64,000 bases of DNA from UBA5066 sp046331465 (GCA_046331465.1 JAXLQV010000003.1:1-64000), one strand, 5' to 3'. Shown: positions 9,217 through 17,934, numbered from the stretch's first letter. The notes: generated from the letters alone by a model not told the origin. Made by a program: numbers and translations.

Positions 9217-9233
9217 GGAGGGAAGTTCCCGGC

Positions 9234-9680
9234 TCACCGCCTCCCGAGGAGCCGCTGCGCCGTCGCCTGGTGCCGGAACCGGAACATCCGGCGGACGTCG
9301 GGCCTCACGACGGCGAGGTCGACGAGGCGCCCGCCGGCGAGCGCGAGCGGGACCTCGTAGTCGACCCGGTCGACGAGCGCCCCCTCCTCGAAGAGGTGCT
9401 CGTGCCTCCAGCGCCGGAACGGCCCCTTCTCCTGGACGTCGACGAAGCAAAAGGGGGGCTCCCACGCCTCGATCCGGGAGACCCAGCGGACGGGGACGCC
9501 GAAGGGGGTCACCTCGATGACGATTCGTGAGCCGGCCCCGATCGCCGCGGGGCGCTCGACGACGCGGACCTTCTTCTCCGGCGGGGAGAGCCACTCGAGG
9601 ACGCGCGGGTCGGCGTGGAAGGCGGCGATCGCCTCGCGCGGGACGCCCGGCAGCTCCAGGCGGAACTCGAGGAGGGGCAA
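9234..9680 (-). CDS. SRPBCC-family protein (polyketide cyclase/START-like fold)
   Basis: A 148-residue cytoplasmic protein of the SRPBCC ligand-binding fold. It has the usual start LEFRLELPGVPREAIAAFHADPRVLEWLSPP, a central strand VTPFGVPVRWVSRIEAWEPPFCFVDVQEKGPF, and a C-terminal helix with MFRFRHQATAQRLL. These proteins often bind small hydrophobic ligands; no substrate can be named here. The start is a TTG at 9680 with no strong ribosome-binding site. The gene begins 12 bases after the stop of the upstream secreted-protein gene, so the two are probably co-transcribed. Confidence 0.82.
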   Translation of the reverse strand: MPLLEFRLELPGVPREAIAAFHADPRVLEWLSPPEKKVRVVERPAAIGAGSRIVIEVTPFGVPVRWVSRIEAWEPPFCFVDVQEKGPFRRWRHEHLFEEGALVDRVDYEVPLALAGGRLVDLAVVRPDVRRMFRFRHQATAQRLLGRR

Positions 9681-9692
9681 GTCGGGACGCCG

Positions 9693-10331
9693 TCAGCTCG
9701 CCGGCGGTCCGGGCACCGGCGTCGGCGAGGGGGTCGGCAGCGGCGGGAGCGCCGGGATGACGATCGCGCGCTTCTCCGGCGCCCGAGCCGTCAGGATGAA
9801 GCCCGGCGGACCCATGCCGCGCGTGGCGGCGGAGGCCGCGTCGTTCCCGATGGCGAGCTGCAGCGGAGCCGGGGCGGGCGCCTCCCCGATCGTCAGGACG
9901 TCCCCGTCGCCGAGCGAGAGGATCTTCCTCGCCTTCGCCTCGGGCTTCTCTCCCCCCTCGGGGATCGGCTCGGCGTAGCCGAAGACGTCGATCGCCTCCT
10001 TCAGGCCGACGAGCTTCGGGGCGTTCACGAGCGAGCCGCTCGCGACGACGAACGGCACCGAGCTGCGGGCGACGACCTTCCCCGCGACGGAGGCCTCGAC
10101 GAACGCGCTGGAGATTCCCTCGGGGACGAGGAAGCTCGGGTGCTTCCCCGGCTCGACGAAGAGCGGCACCGGGCGGGTCCCGAAGCGGACGACGGCCCCC
10201 TTCGGAAGCGGGCTCGTGATGGTGACGCGCGACCCGGTCGTGCCCACCTGCGGCTCGAACTCGAGCCGGGCCTCCTGGGCCGTGGCGGCGAAGGCGAGCG
10301 CTAACGCGGCAGCGCAGGAGAGGACCTTCAT
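9693..10331 (-). CDS. Secreted protein with IPT/TIG-like domain
   Basis: A 212-residue protein of unknown function. It begins with a signal peptide (MKVLSCAAALALAFAATAQ, cleavage after about residue 19). An Ig-like section follows (EFEPQVGTTGSRVTITSPLPKGAVVRFG) that resembles IPT/TIG domains, then a Lys/Glu-rich middle and a Pro-rich C-terminus (PALPPLPTPSPTPVPGPP). It is probably exported to the periplasm or cell surface. It is the first gene of a two-gene unit with the SRPBCC protein and is divergent from the LysE-type exporter. Confidence 0.65.
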   Translation of the reverse strand: MKVLSCAAALALAFAATAQEARLEFEPQVGTTGSRVTITSPLPKGAVVRFGTRPVPLFVEPGKHPSFLVPEGISSAFVEASVAGKVVARSSVPFVVASGSLVNAPKLVGLKEAIDVFGYAEPIPEGGEKPEAKARKILSLGDGDVLTIGEAPAPAPLQLAIGNDAASAATRGMGPPGFILTARAPEKRAIVIPALPPLPTPSPTPVPGPPAS

Positions 10332-10372
10332 GCCGTCACATTAGACCCGCGCTCGAAGGCCCGCAACCGATC

Positions 10373-11095
10373 GTGAGACGATCCCGCCCGCATGTCGCGC
10401 CGGAGCCGACGGACGTGAAGGAGCTGCCGGTGGCCCTCCTGGCGGGCTTCGCCGCCGGCCTGGTCGGCGCGATCCCTCCGGGGCCCGTGAACTTCAACGT
10501 CATCCGGAGGGCGTCCCGGTACGAGACGCGCGAGGCGCTCCGCCTCTCGCTCGGCGCCGCGCTCGTCGACGCGGTGATCTGCGGGTTCATCGCGATGGGG
10601 TTCGGCTGGGTCCTCGAGAAGGTCGTCACGAATCCCTGGACCCGTCTCTTCCTCGCGCTCTTCCTCCTCGCGGGAGGGCTGAAGATCCTCTTCGTCGACC
10701 GGAAGGCGGACTCCTCCCGGAACGGGGCTCCCCCCCTTCCGGCGCCGCCGGGGGGCGTCGCGGCGTTCCGCTTCCCGCTGCTCGTCGGCTTTCTCCAGGG
10801 AGCGGCGAACCCGTCCCTCTTCGTGAACTGGACGCTCCTCGTCACGTTCCTCGTCGGACACAGGCTCCTTCCGACCGGCCTGCTCCCGGGCCTCGCGTTC
10901 GGCGTCGGCGTCGGCCTCGGCGTCTTCGCCTGGTTCCTCGTCCTGATCGAGCTCGTCGAGAAGCTGCGCGGGCACCCCGCGGGGGAGTGGATCCGGAACT
11001 CGACGGTCGCCGCCGGCCTCCTCCTCCTCGGCTTCGGCCTCTACTTCACGTGGAGGACGGCGGCGGAGTTCGTCTCGGGCCGCTGGATCCCGTAG
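10373..11095 (+). CDS. LysE-family exporter
   Basis: An inner-membrane protein of about 226-240 residues of the LysE/RhtB superfamily, which export amino acids or other small metabolites. The N-terminal helix carries the signature GAIPPGPVNFNVIRRA. About six hydrophobic segments follow, including LFLALFLLAGGLKILFVD and TVAAGLLLLGFGLYFTW. Two GTG starts are possible, at 10373 and 10415; the second (VKELPVALLAGF) begins directly at the first membrane helix and looks better. Substrate unknown. Divergent from the secreted-protein gene; convergent with the Pat gene, whose stop lies 10 bases away. Confidence 0.86.
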   Translation: MRRSRPHVAPEPTDVKELPVALLAGFAAGLVGAIPPGPVNFNVIRRASRYETREALRLSLGAALVDAVICGFIAMGFGWVLEKVVTNPWTRLFLALFLLAGGLKILFVDRKADSSRNGAPPLPAPPGGVAAFRFPLLVGFLQGAANPSLFVNWTLLVTFLVGHRLLPTGLLPGLAFGVGVGLGVFAWFLVLIELVEKLRGHPAGEWIRNSTVAAGLLLLGFGLYFTWRTAAEFVSGRWIP

Positions 11096-11105
11096 GCGCG
11101 CCCGG

Positions 11106-13556
11106 CTACTTCCCGGGGCTCTCGCGGCGCGACAGGGCGATCCGCACCGCCGCCTCGAGGACGACGCCGCAGCTCCCGGCGGTGTGCTCGACCCTGTGGA
11201 TCTCCGCCCGCATGGCCCAGAGCCACGGGAGCTCCTCGATGAGCTGGGACACCCGGCCGAGGAGCTCGTCGACCCCGCACTCCAGCGGGAGGCCCGCCGT
11301 CTCGACGATCTCCCGCACGTCGTGGTCGGTCAGCGGCGTGATCCTCACGACCGGCGGGAGACCCGGCCGCGAGAGGCGGATGAGGGGGCCGAAGCTCGGG
11401 TCGGAGACGACCTCCACGAGGGCGTGGTCCGCCGCGGCCGAGGTCCCCGTCTCCCTCACCGCGCCCGTCGAGATTCCGAAGAGCTTCAGGAGGGACCACG
11501 CCCTCTCCCCTTCGAGCCAGACGACGTCCTCCGCCGACTCGGAAAGGAGGGCCGTCACCTCCTGGCGGGCGGCGCCGGCATCGACGTCGTCGTACCAGAC
11601 GAAGTGGCCCCCCGGACGCTGCCGGTGGGCGGCGTACTGGACGGCGCGCGAGAGGGCGAGGGCGGCGGACTCGGGGAAGCGGTACGACGGGAAGACGTGG
11701 CGCGACGGGGCGCCCGCCGGTTCCGCCGCCCCTTCGCCGTGCAGCCGGACGATCCCCGCCTGGCCCATGAGGCAGAGGAGGACCGGCTTGGCGACGCCGG
11801 TCTTCCGTTCGCCGCGGAGGACGCCGCGCCGGATGCCGCGCCCGACGACCTTCGGGTCGCAGCCCCCGATGCAGGCGAAGATGACGACGAGGGCGTCGAC
11901 GCCGTCGTGGACGACCGCCGACTCCACGGCCCTCTCGTACTCCTCGACCGTGGCGAGGGCCCCGAGGTCGACGGCGCCCGTCCCCTCGACCGAGAGGCCG
12001 TTCGCGTCGCAGGCGTCGGCGCAGATCGTCAGGACGCCCCCCGAGTTGCTGATGATGGCGACCCGGTTGCCGCGCGGGAGCGGCTGGTTGGCCAGGAGAA
12101 GGGAGACGTCGAACATCTCCTCGAGCGTCTCGGCCCGGATCACCCCCGCCTGGCGGAAGAGGACGTCGACGTTCGTGTCGCTCATCGCCGCCGCGCCGAT
12201 GTGGGCGCGCGCAGCGGCGGCGCCGGCCCGGCTCCGGGCGCTCTTCACGCAGAGGATCGGCTTCTTGTACGAGAGGCGCCGCGCGACGCGGGCGAAGCGG
12301 CGCGGGTTCCCGAAGGTCTCGAGGTAGAGGAGGGCGACGTCCGTCGCGGCGTCCTCCTCCCAGTACTGGAGGAGATCGTTCCCCGAGACGTCGGCGCGGT
12401 TCCCCGCCGAGACGAACGTCGAGAAGCCGAGACCGCGCTCGGCGGCGTAGTTGAGGATGACGAGGCCGAGGGCGGCCGAGTGCGAGAAGAAGCCGATCCT
12501 TCCCTGGGGGACGAGGTCCGGCGCCAGGCTCGCGTTCAGGCGGGTCTCGGGGTGGGTGTTCATCACGCCGAGGCAGTTCGGGCCGACGAGCCGGGCGCCG
12601 TGCGAGCGGACGAGGGTGACGAGCTCGCGCTGGCGCGCCGCGCCGTCGGGCCCCGTCTCGCCGAAGCCCGACGTGACGACGAGGAGCGCCTTCGTCCCGG
12701 CGTGGAGGGCCTCCTCCGCCGCCTCCAGGACCTTCGTCGCCGGGACGGCGACGACCGCCAGGTCGGCGCGCTCGGGGAGCTCCGTCACCGACGGGTAGGC
12801 GCGGACGCTCTGGACGGAGGTCGTCTGGTTGTTCACGGGGTAGACCGTCCCGGTGAAGCCCCCGCGGAGAATGGCGCTGAAGATCATGCTCCCGACGGCC
12901 GCCGGGTCCCGCGACGCCCCGACGACCGCCACGGCGCGGGGCTTCAGCAGCGGGACGAGGGAGTTCGCCGCGGCGATCCGGTCGCGCAGCTCCACCCTCT
13001 CCCGGAGCGACGCGAGGCCCGAGACGGGGAACTGCACGTGGATGCAGCCGCCCCCGCCCTCGGCCTGGCAGACCTCGAACCCCGAGTCCTTGAAGACGTC
13101 GATCATCGCCTGGTTCTCGTAGAGGACCTCGGCCTCGAACCCGATGAACCCGTACCCCGCCGCGATCCCCGCGAGCCGCTCGAGGAGGAGGGTGCTGATC
13201 CCCCGCCCCTGGAACTCGTCGTGAACGAGGAAGGCCACCTCGGCCTTGCCGCCGACGCCGAGCGAGATGTAGTTGCCGATGGCCATGACGCGCTCGCCGG
13301 GCTCCTGCCCCGCGATGGCGAGGAGGCTCAGCCGGTCGTGCGGCTCCCCCGCGCACATGAACTCGATCGCGCTGCGCGACACGTAGGCGACGGCGCCCAT
13401 GAAGCGCATCTGGAGGCTCTCGCGCGAGACGCCCCGCATCAGCGCCTCGACCGCGGGGACGTCGTCGGGCGTGGCGACGCGGAGGAGGACGCTCTCGCCG
13501 TCGCGCAGGAGGGCGTACTCGCTGAAGCTCTTCCCGTCGGGAATGATCCTGAACAT
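11106..13556 (-). CDS. GNAT-first Pat-type protein acetyltransferase with NDP-forming acyl-CoA synthetase-like domain
   Basis: Probable protein lysine acetyltransferase that senses acyl-CoA. Domains in order: GNAT acetyltransferase (about 20-185, acetyl-CoA loop QGRGIS at 116-121), CoA-binding Rossmann domain (about 200-330, VVGASRDPAAVGS), and succinyl-CoA-ligase-like flavodoxin domains (about 350-640, AHIGAA with the conserved His452). It ends with a remnant of an ATP-grasp domain (about 685-810). The GNAT-first order is the reverse of Salmonella Pat and matches the class described for Streptomyces. The ATP-grasp part seems to lack roughly 100 residues of its ATP-binding lobe near residue 705, so ligase activity is unlikely. 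It lies downstream of acuC, acuB and acs, which makes Acs the likely target. Confidence 0.88.
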   Translation of the reverse strand: MFRIIPDGKSFSEYALLRDGESVLLRVATPDDVPAVEALMRGVSRESLQMRFMGAVAYVSRSAIEFMCAGEPHDRLSLLAIAGQEPGERVMAIGNYISLGVGGKAEVAFLVHDEFQGRGISTLLLERLAGIAAGYGFIGFEAEVLYENQAMIDVFKDSGFEVCQAEGGGGCIHVQFPVSGLASLRERVELRDRIAAANSLVPLLKPRAVAVVGASRDPAAVGSMIFSAILRGGFTGTVYPVNNQTTSVQSVRAYPSVTELPERADLAVVAVPATKVLEAAEEALHAGTKALLVVTSGFGETGPDGAARQRELVTLVRSHGARLVGPNCLGVMNTHPETRLNASLAPDLVPQGRIGFFSHSAALGLVILNYAAERGLGFSTFVSAGNRADVSGNDLLQYWEEDAATDVALLYLETFGNPRRFARVARRLSYKKPILCVKSARSRAGAAAARAHIGAAAMSDTNVDVLFRQAGVIRAETLEEMFDVSLLLANQPLPRGNRVAIISNSGGVLTICADACDANGLSVEGTGAVDLGALATVEEYERAVESAVVHDGVDALVVIFACIGGCDPKVVGRGIRRGVLRGERKTGVAKPVLLCLMGQAGIVRLHGEGAAEPAGAPSRHVFPSYRFPESAALALSRAVQYAAHRQRPGGHFVWYDDVDAGAARQEVTALLSESAEDVVWLEGERAWSLLKLFGISTGAVRETGTSAAADHALVEVVSDPSFGPLIRLSRPGLPPVVRITPLTDHDVREIVETAGLPLECGVDELLGRVSQLIEELPWLWAMRAEIHRVEHTAGSCGVVLEAAVRIALSRRESPGK

Positions 13557-13598
13557 CCAGCGGACAATTATAGGAGTCGGCTCGGTTCCGGCCGCTCC

Positions 13599-14732
13599 TC
13601 AGAGCCAGTAGGGGCGCGCGACCTCGAGGAGACGATGCGCCACCTGGAGGTTCCGGTGGCGGATCTCCTCGCGCTTCGGGATGTCGACGCGGAGCGGCGA
13701 GGGGTCGTGGAACTCCAGCGGAGGCTTCGGGCCGAGGACGTGGCTCCAGCGCCAGACCCAGTCCGGCGGCAGGTCCTCCGGGACCGGCAGGTCGTTGAGG
13801 ACGAGCCAGAGGAGCGCCCAGACCCGCGGCGTGGCGCGGAGCGAGTAGCCCCCGCCGAGCGTGAAGAGGACGCGCCCCGCGGTGAACTCCGCCGCCCAGT
13901 CGAGGATGCGGCGGAAGATCCTCTCGAAGTCGCGCGTCCCGAGCATCAGGTCGGCGAGCTGGTCCTCGTAGTGGGCGTCGGCTCCCGCCTGCACGACGAG
14001 GACGGCCGGCCCGAAGTGCCGGAGGGCGGCGGGGACGACCTCCTCGAGGACCTCGAGGTAGCTCTCCCCCTCGGTGAGCGGCTCGAGCGGGACGTTCAGC
14101 TTCAGCCCGCGGCCGACCCCCGAGCCCAGCTCGTGGACCTCGCCCGTGCCGGGGAAGAGGTACCGCCCCGACTCGTGGAGGCTGATCGTCATCACGCGCT
14201 TGTCCTCGTAGAGGATCTGCTGGACGCCGTCGCCGTGGTGGACGTCGATGTCGAGGTAGGCGACCCAGAGGCCGCGCCGGGTCAGCGAGCGGATCGCGAT
14301 CGCCAGGTCGTTGTAGACGCAGAAGCCCGACGCGAAGTTCCGCCGGGCGTGGTGCAGCCCGCCCCCCAGCTGCAGGACGCGCTTCCCGGTCCCCTCGAGG
14401 ATCTGGCGCGCGCCGAGCAGCGTTCCGCCGACGTGCCACCGGGCCGCCTCGTCCATCCCCGGGAAGGCCGGGGTGTCGGGGGTGTCGAGGCCGTAGCTCC
14501 GCGCGTCCGGGACCTTCCGCCCCGCGCTCAGCGCCTCCACGTGGTCGACGTAGTAGTCGTCGTGGACCGAGAGAAGGTCCTCGCGGCGAGCGGGGTCGGG
14601 GGCCGTCGCGTCGACGCGGTGCCCGAGCGACTCCAGGAGCTCCAGGGCCATCCGGACCCTGAGCGGGCTGAAGGGGTGGTCCTCCCCGAACGAGTACCTC
14701 GCGTACTCGGGACGGTAGATCAGCGAGGGCAT
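13599..14732 (-). CDS. acuC: AcuC-like lysine deacetylase (class I HDAC family)
   Basis: Zinc-dependent deacetylase expected to remove acetyl groups from acetyl-CoA synthetase and so reactivate it. The 377-residue protein shows the HDAC motifs: LHHARRNFASGFCVYND, the metal site LDIDVHHGDGV, HESGRYLFPGTG, QAGADAHYEDQL, and LGGGYSL. Length and motif order match AcuC proteins. The ATG at 14732 lies 13 bases inside the end of the CBS/ACT gene, so the two are translationally coupled. In Bacillus subtilis acuA, acuB and acuC form an operon beside acsA; here the GNAT-first Pat takes the place of AcuA. Confidence 0.92.
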   Translation of the reverse strand: MPSLIYRPEYARYSFGEDHPFSPLRVRMALELLESLGHRVDATAPDPARREDLLSVHDDYYVDHVEALSAGRKVPDARSYGLDTPDTPAFPGMDEAARWHVGGTLLGARQILEGTGKRVLQLGGGLHHARRNFASGFCVYNDLAIAIRSLTRRGLWVAYLDIDVHHGDGVQQILYEDKRVMTISLHESGRYLFPGTGEVHELGSGVGRGLKLNVPLEPLTEGESYLEVLEEVVPAALRHFGPAVLVVQAGADAHYEDQLADLMLGTRDFERIFRRILDWAAEFTAGRVLFTLGGGYSLRATPRVWALLWLVLNDLPVPEDLPPDWVWRWSHVLGPKPPLEFHDPSPLRVDIPKREEIRHRNLQVAHRLLEVARPYWL

Positions 14733-15349
14733 GGCTTGTCGGGGGGCCAGACGACCTCGAACCCCGCCTCGCGGAGCTCCCGTGCCAGCGGGCGCGTCTC
14801 GATCGAGCCGACGCGCAGGACGGCCCGGATGCACTCCGGTCCCTCGGGGGACGTGAGGATGGAGTGGATGTTGAGCGCCCGCTCGCCCATGAAGGCCGTG
14901 AGCCTCGCGAGCTCGCCCGGCCGGTCGGGGAGGCGGACCTCCAGGCGGCCGGAAGGCTTGTCGACCCCGGTCATCCGGATGAGGGCGTCGAGGAGGTCGA
15001 TCCCCGTGATGATGCCGATGACGCGCCCGTCGTCGACGACGGGGAGGCACCCGATCTTCCGCTCGCGCATGACCCGGGCCGCGTCCTCGACGGCGTCCTC
15101 CGCGCTGGCGGTCAGCGGTTCCCGGCACATGACCGCGGCGACGGAGCTGCCGGCGGGGAACGGGACGGGCGCGAGCGCCGAGGTCGCGAGGCGCAGGTCC
15201 CGGTCGGTGACGACTCCGACGAGGCGCCCCCCGTCGAGCACGGGCAGGTGCCGGAAGGCCTTCTCCCTCATCGTCCGGTAGGCGTCCTCGAGCGTCGTCT
15301 CGGGCGGCACGGCCACGACGGGGGACCTCATGATGTCGCGAACGAGCAT
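14720..15349 (-). CDS. acuB: AcuB-like CBS-CBS-ACT domain protein
   Basis: A 209-residue cytoplasmic regulator. Two CBS domains occupy about residues 5-60 and 72-125 (RHLPVLDGGRLVGVVTDRDL, GCLPVVDDGRVIGIITGIDLL). A C-terminal ACT domain follows at about 135-205 (LPDRPGELARLTAFMGERAL). CBS pairs usually bind adenine nucleotides, and ACT domains bind small ligands. AcuB is found with acetoin/acetate genes, but its molecular role is not settled. The stop overlaps the start of acuC. The gene lies downstream of acs but behind a hairpin, so it may have its own promoter. Confidence 0.88.
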   Translation of the reverse strand: MLVRDIMRSPVVAVPPETTLEDAYRTMREKAFRHLPVLDGGRLVGVVTDRDLRLATSALAPVPFPAGSSVAAVMCREPLTASAEDAVEDAARVMRERKIGCLPVVDDGRVIGIITGIDLLDALIRMTGVDKPSGRLEVRLPDRPGELARLTAFMGERALNIHSILTSPEGPECIRAVLRVGSIETRPLARELREAGFEVVWPPDKPCPR

Positions 15350-15420
15350 GTCTCGGCCTCGCTTCCTCGGCCGCCTCCCGGAGGAGGGCCCCGTCCGGCG
15401 GCGGACGCCGGAAAGTCTAG

Positions 15421-15465
15421 ACCCGCGCGGCCGCCTCTCCCCGAAGGGGAGGAAGCCGCGCGGGT
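15421..15465 (-). terminator. Likely rho-independent terminator of acs
   Basis: Outer stem of 11 perfect pairs (15421-15431 with 15455-15465), a small internal loop, and an inner 6-bp stem with loop GAA. It lies between the acs stop and acuB. On the minus strand it is followed by CTAGACTTTCC, a weak T-rich tail, so termination may be partial and some acs transcripts may continue into acuB. Confidence 0.55.
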
Positions 15466-15478
15466 CGCGCCGGAACCC

Positions 15479-17590
15479 CTACTCTTCCTTCCCGAACAGC
15501 CTCAGGTCCTCCGGGCCGTCCTTCGTCGCGACCTTCGCGTCGCCCTGGACCGTCTTCCGGATCTGCTCGACGACGTCCGGGTTGGCGAGCGTCGTGATGT
15601 CCCCGGTGTCCAGGGTGTTCGAGATGGCGGCGAGGACGCGCCGCATGATCTTCCCCGACCTCGTCTTCGGCATGTCGGCGACGATGTGCACCGCCCGCGG
15701 CCGCGCGATCTTGCCGATCATCAGCTCGATCGTCGTGACGATCTTGTCGGTGATCTCCTTCGTCGCCGCGTAGCCCGGCTTGAGCGAGACGTAGATCTCG
15801 GGGACGCGCCCCTTCACCTCGTCGACGACCGGGACGACCGCCGCCTCGGCGACCTCGACGACCGTAAGACAGGCCGACTCGAGCTCCTTCGTCCCGAGCC
15901 GGTGCCCGGCCACGTTGATGACGTCGTCGACGCGGCCGAGGATCCGGAAGTAGCCGTCGGCGGCGTGGAGGGCCCCGTCTCCCGCGAAGTACGGCCAGTC
16001 CTGCCACCTCTTGCTCGTCTTGTCCTTGCAGTACTTCGAGTAGTACTGCCGCGCGAACCGGTCGTGGTCGCCCCAGATCGTCTGCATGATCCCGGGCCAC
16101 GGGTTCCGGATGCAGAGGTTTCCGGCCCGGCCCGTCCCGGGGCTCATCTCCTTCGCGTTCTCGTCGAGGATGACGGGGTAGATGCCCGGCATCCCGGGGC
16201 CGGCGCTGCCCGGCTTCATCAGGTCGAGCGCGGGCTTGGTCGAGCAGAGGAAGCCCCCGGTCTCCGTCTGCCACCAGGTGTCGACGATGACCGCCTTCCC
16301 CTTGCCGACGACCTCGTAGTACCAGCGCCAGACCTCGGGCTCGATCGGCTCGCCGACCGTCGTCATGTGCTTGAACCTGTAGTTGTACTTCCCCGGCTCG
16401 TCGGCGCCCGCCTTGCGGAGCATCCGGATGGCGGTCGGCGACGTGTGGAAGATGTTCACGTCGAGCCGCTCGGCGATCCGCCAGGGCCGGCCGGCGTCGG
16501 GGTAGTTCGGCGTCCCCTCGAAGATGACGGCCGACGCGCCGACGGCGAGCGGCCCGTAGACGATGTACGAGTGCCCGGTGATCCAGCCGATGTCCGCCAT
16601 GCACCAGTAGACGTCTTCCGGGTGGATGTCCTGGATGTACTTCGAGGTCCCCGCCGCGTAGGCGAGGTAGCCCCCCGTCCGGTGCTGGCAGCCCTTCGGC
16701 TTCCCGGTGGTGCCGCTCGTGTACATCAGGAACAGCGGGTGCTCGGCGTCCAGGGGGACCGGCGCGACGCGGGCCCGGTGGAAGTCCTTCAGGACCTCGT
16801 CGACGAAGAAGTCGCGCCCCGCGACCATCGGCGTGGCCGACGTGTACTTCTCGGGGTAGCGCTTCCAGACCAGGACCTTGTCGATCTTCTGGCCTTCCTT
16901 CTCCGCGGTCGCCACGGCGATCTCGGCGCTCGCCTTGTGGTCGATCATCTTGCCGCTGCGGTAGTAGCCGTCCATGTAGATGAGGACGCTGCTCCCGGAG
17001 TCGGCGGCGCGCAGGCCGCAGGCCTCGCCGCTGAAGCCGCCGAAGACGACCGAGTGGATGATGCCGAGCCGGGCGCAGGCGAGCATGGTGATCGGGAGCT
17101 CGGCGACCATCGGCATGTGGATCGTGACGCGGTCCCCGGCCTTGAGGCCGGCGAAGTCGCGCAGCAGCGCCGCGAACTCGTTGACCCTCGCGTAGAGCTC
17201 CTGGTAGGTGATCGCGGTGGGGTCCTCGTCCTCCGGCTCCGGGACGAAGATGAGCGCCGCCTTGTTCTTGTACTTCGCGAGGTGCCGGTCGACGCAGTTG
17301 TACGAGGCGTTGATCTTGCCGCCGACGAACCACTTCCAGAACGGCGGGTCCTGCGTGTCGAGGACGGTGTGCCAGCGCTCGTACCAGGTCAGGAGCTCGG
17401 CGTACTCCTCGAAGCACTTCGGGAAGTTCTTCTCGGCGAACCGTTCGTTGATCTCCGGGTCGGCCATGTTCGCCTGCGTGACGAACGTGACGGGAGGCCT
17501 GTAGTAGTCCTCTTCCTTCCAGTGGGACGCGATCTGGGCCTCGCTCGTCTCCGTGACAGCCGGTGCCTTCTTCTGCTCGCCGTCGCTCAT
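15479..17590 (-). CDS. acs: Acetyl-CoA synthetase (AMP-forming)
   Basis: Activates acetate to acetyl-CoA through acetyl-AMP. The 703-residue protein shows the family motifs in order: N-terminal ACAS_N region (NASYNCVDRHL), P-loop YTSGTTGKPKG, WWQTETGG, the hinge GRVDDVINVAGHRLGT, and the C-terminal PKTRSGKIMRR. The lysine in SGKI is the adenylation lysine that Pat-type enzymes acetylate in Salmonella and AcuA acetylates in Bacillus. The ATG at 17590 is chosen over an upstream start because GAGGAGG lies 8 bases ahead and the sequence beyond it is not protein-like. The genes for acuB, acuC and Pat follow on the same strand. The porin gene is divergent. Confidence 0.96.
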   Translation of the reverse strand: MSDGEQKKAPAVTETSEAQIASHWKEEDYYRPPVTFVTQANMADPEINERFAEKNFPKCFEEYAELLTWYERWHTVLDTQDPPFWKWFVGGKINASYNCVDRHLAKYKNKAALIFVPEPEDEDPTAITYQELYARVNEFAALLRDFAGLKAGDRVTIHMPMVAELPITMLACARLGIIHSVVFGGFSGEACGLRAADSGSSVLIYMDGYYRSGKMIDHKASAEIAVATAEKEGQKIDKVLVWKRYPEKYTSATPMVAGRDFFVDEVLKDFHRARVAPVPLDAEHPLFLMYTSGTTGKPKGCQHRTGGYLAYAAGTSKYIQDIHPEDVYWCMADIGWITGHSYIVYGPLAVGASAVIFEGTPNYPDAGRPWRIAERLDVNIFHTSPTAIRMLRKAGADEPGKYNYRFKHMTTVGEPIEPEVWRWYYEVVGKGKAVIVDTWWQTETGGFLCSTKPALDLMKPGSAGPGMPGIYPVILDENAKEMSPGTGRAGNLCIRNPWPGIMQTIWGDHDRFARQYYSKYCKDKTSKRWQDWPYFAGDGALHAADGYFRILGRVDDVINVAGHRLGTKELESACLTVVEVAEAAVVPVVDEVKGRVPEIYVSLKPGYAATKEITDKIVTTIELMIGKIARPRAVHIVADMPKTRSGKIMRRVLAAISNTLDTGDITTLANPDVVEQIRKTVQGDAKVATKDGPEDLRLFGKEE

Positions 17591-17627
17591 GGGCCGATCC
17601 TCCTCACGTGTCCGTGGAGCCTGCATT

Positions 17628-17655
17628 TCTATCCGAAGCGACCGGTGCGCGTCTA
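17628..17655 (-). promoter_or_regulatory. Weak candidate promoter for acs
   Basis: On the minus strand, TAGACG (17655-17650) and GATAGA (17633-17628) are separated by 16 bases and lie 38 bases before the acs ATG. Both hexamers deviate from the sigma-70 consensus, so this is only a candidate. Confidence 0.3.
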
Positions 17656-17778
17656 CCGCGATAACGCGTTTCGGGTGTCTCGGACGCGTCGCGGCAGGAA
17701 CCGCGGGCCGGGGCGCCCTGGGAGGCCCCGTCCGCCCCGATCGTGTTTACGCGTTCTTCGCATTTTCGAAACAAACGG

Positions 17779-17806
17779 TTGACACGCGCGCGGCGCGTCC
17801 TATTCT
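17779..17806 (+). promoter_or_regulatory. Candidate sigma-70 promoter for the porin gene
   Basis: A perfect -35 TTGACA (17779-17784), a 16-base spacer and TATTCT (17801-17806) precede the porin gene and predict a 5' leader of roughly 120 bases. The surrounding 17740-17780 stretch is AT-richer than its neighbours. With acs on the other strand, 17591-17934 is a shared divergent control region of 344 bases; nothing else was found in it. Confidence 0.6.
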
Positions 17807-17934
17807 TTCGCGCTCAGGTGACCAGCACGAACGCCCCCGCGGCGCGCCCCGACGGCGCGAGTCCGGACCCGTCCAGCAAAACGCCGGCTCCGTGCCGGAT
17901 CTCACAGTCCGTTCGCGAAAGGAGAGGAAAGACG

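Noticed and set aside
9109..9594. N-terminal extension of the ECF sigma factor
   Set aside because: It runs through the SRPBCC gene in another frame and is Arg/Pro-rich; family length supports the start at 9108.
11184..15281. A 1365-codon plus-strand open frame antisense to Pat, AcuC and AcuB
   Set aside because: It lies opposite three clear genes and its translation is a repetitive Arg/Asp/Glu/Val mix. Long antisense frames are expected when third codon positions are almost all G or C.
14864..17782. A 972-codon frame antisense to acs and acuB
   Set aside because: Same cause; no domain, low-complexity composition.
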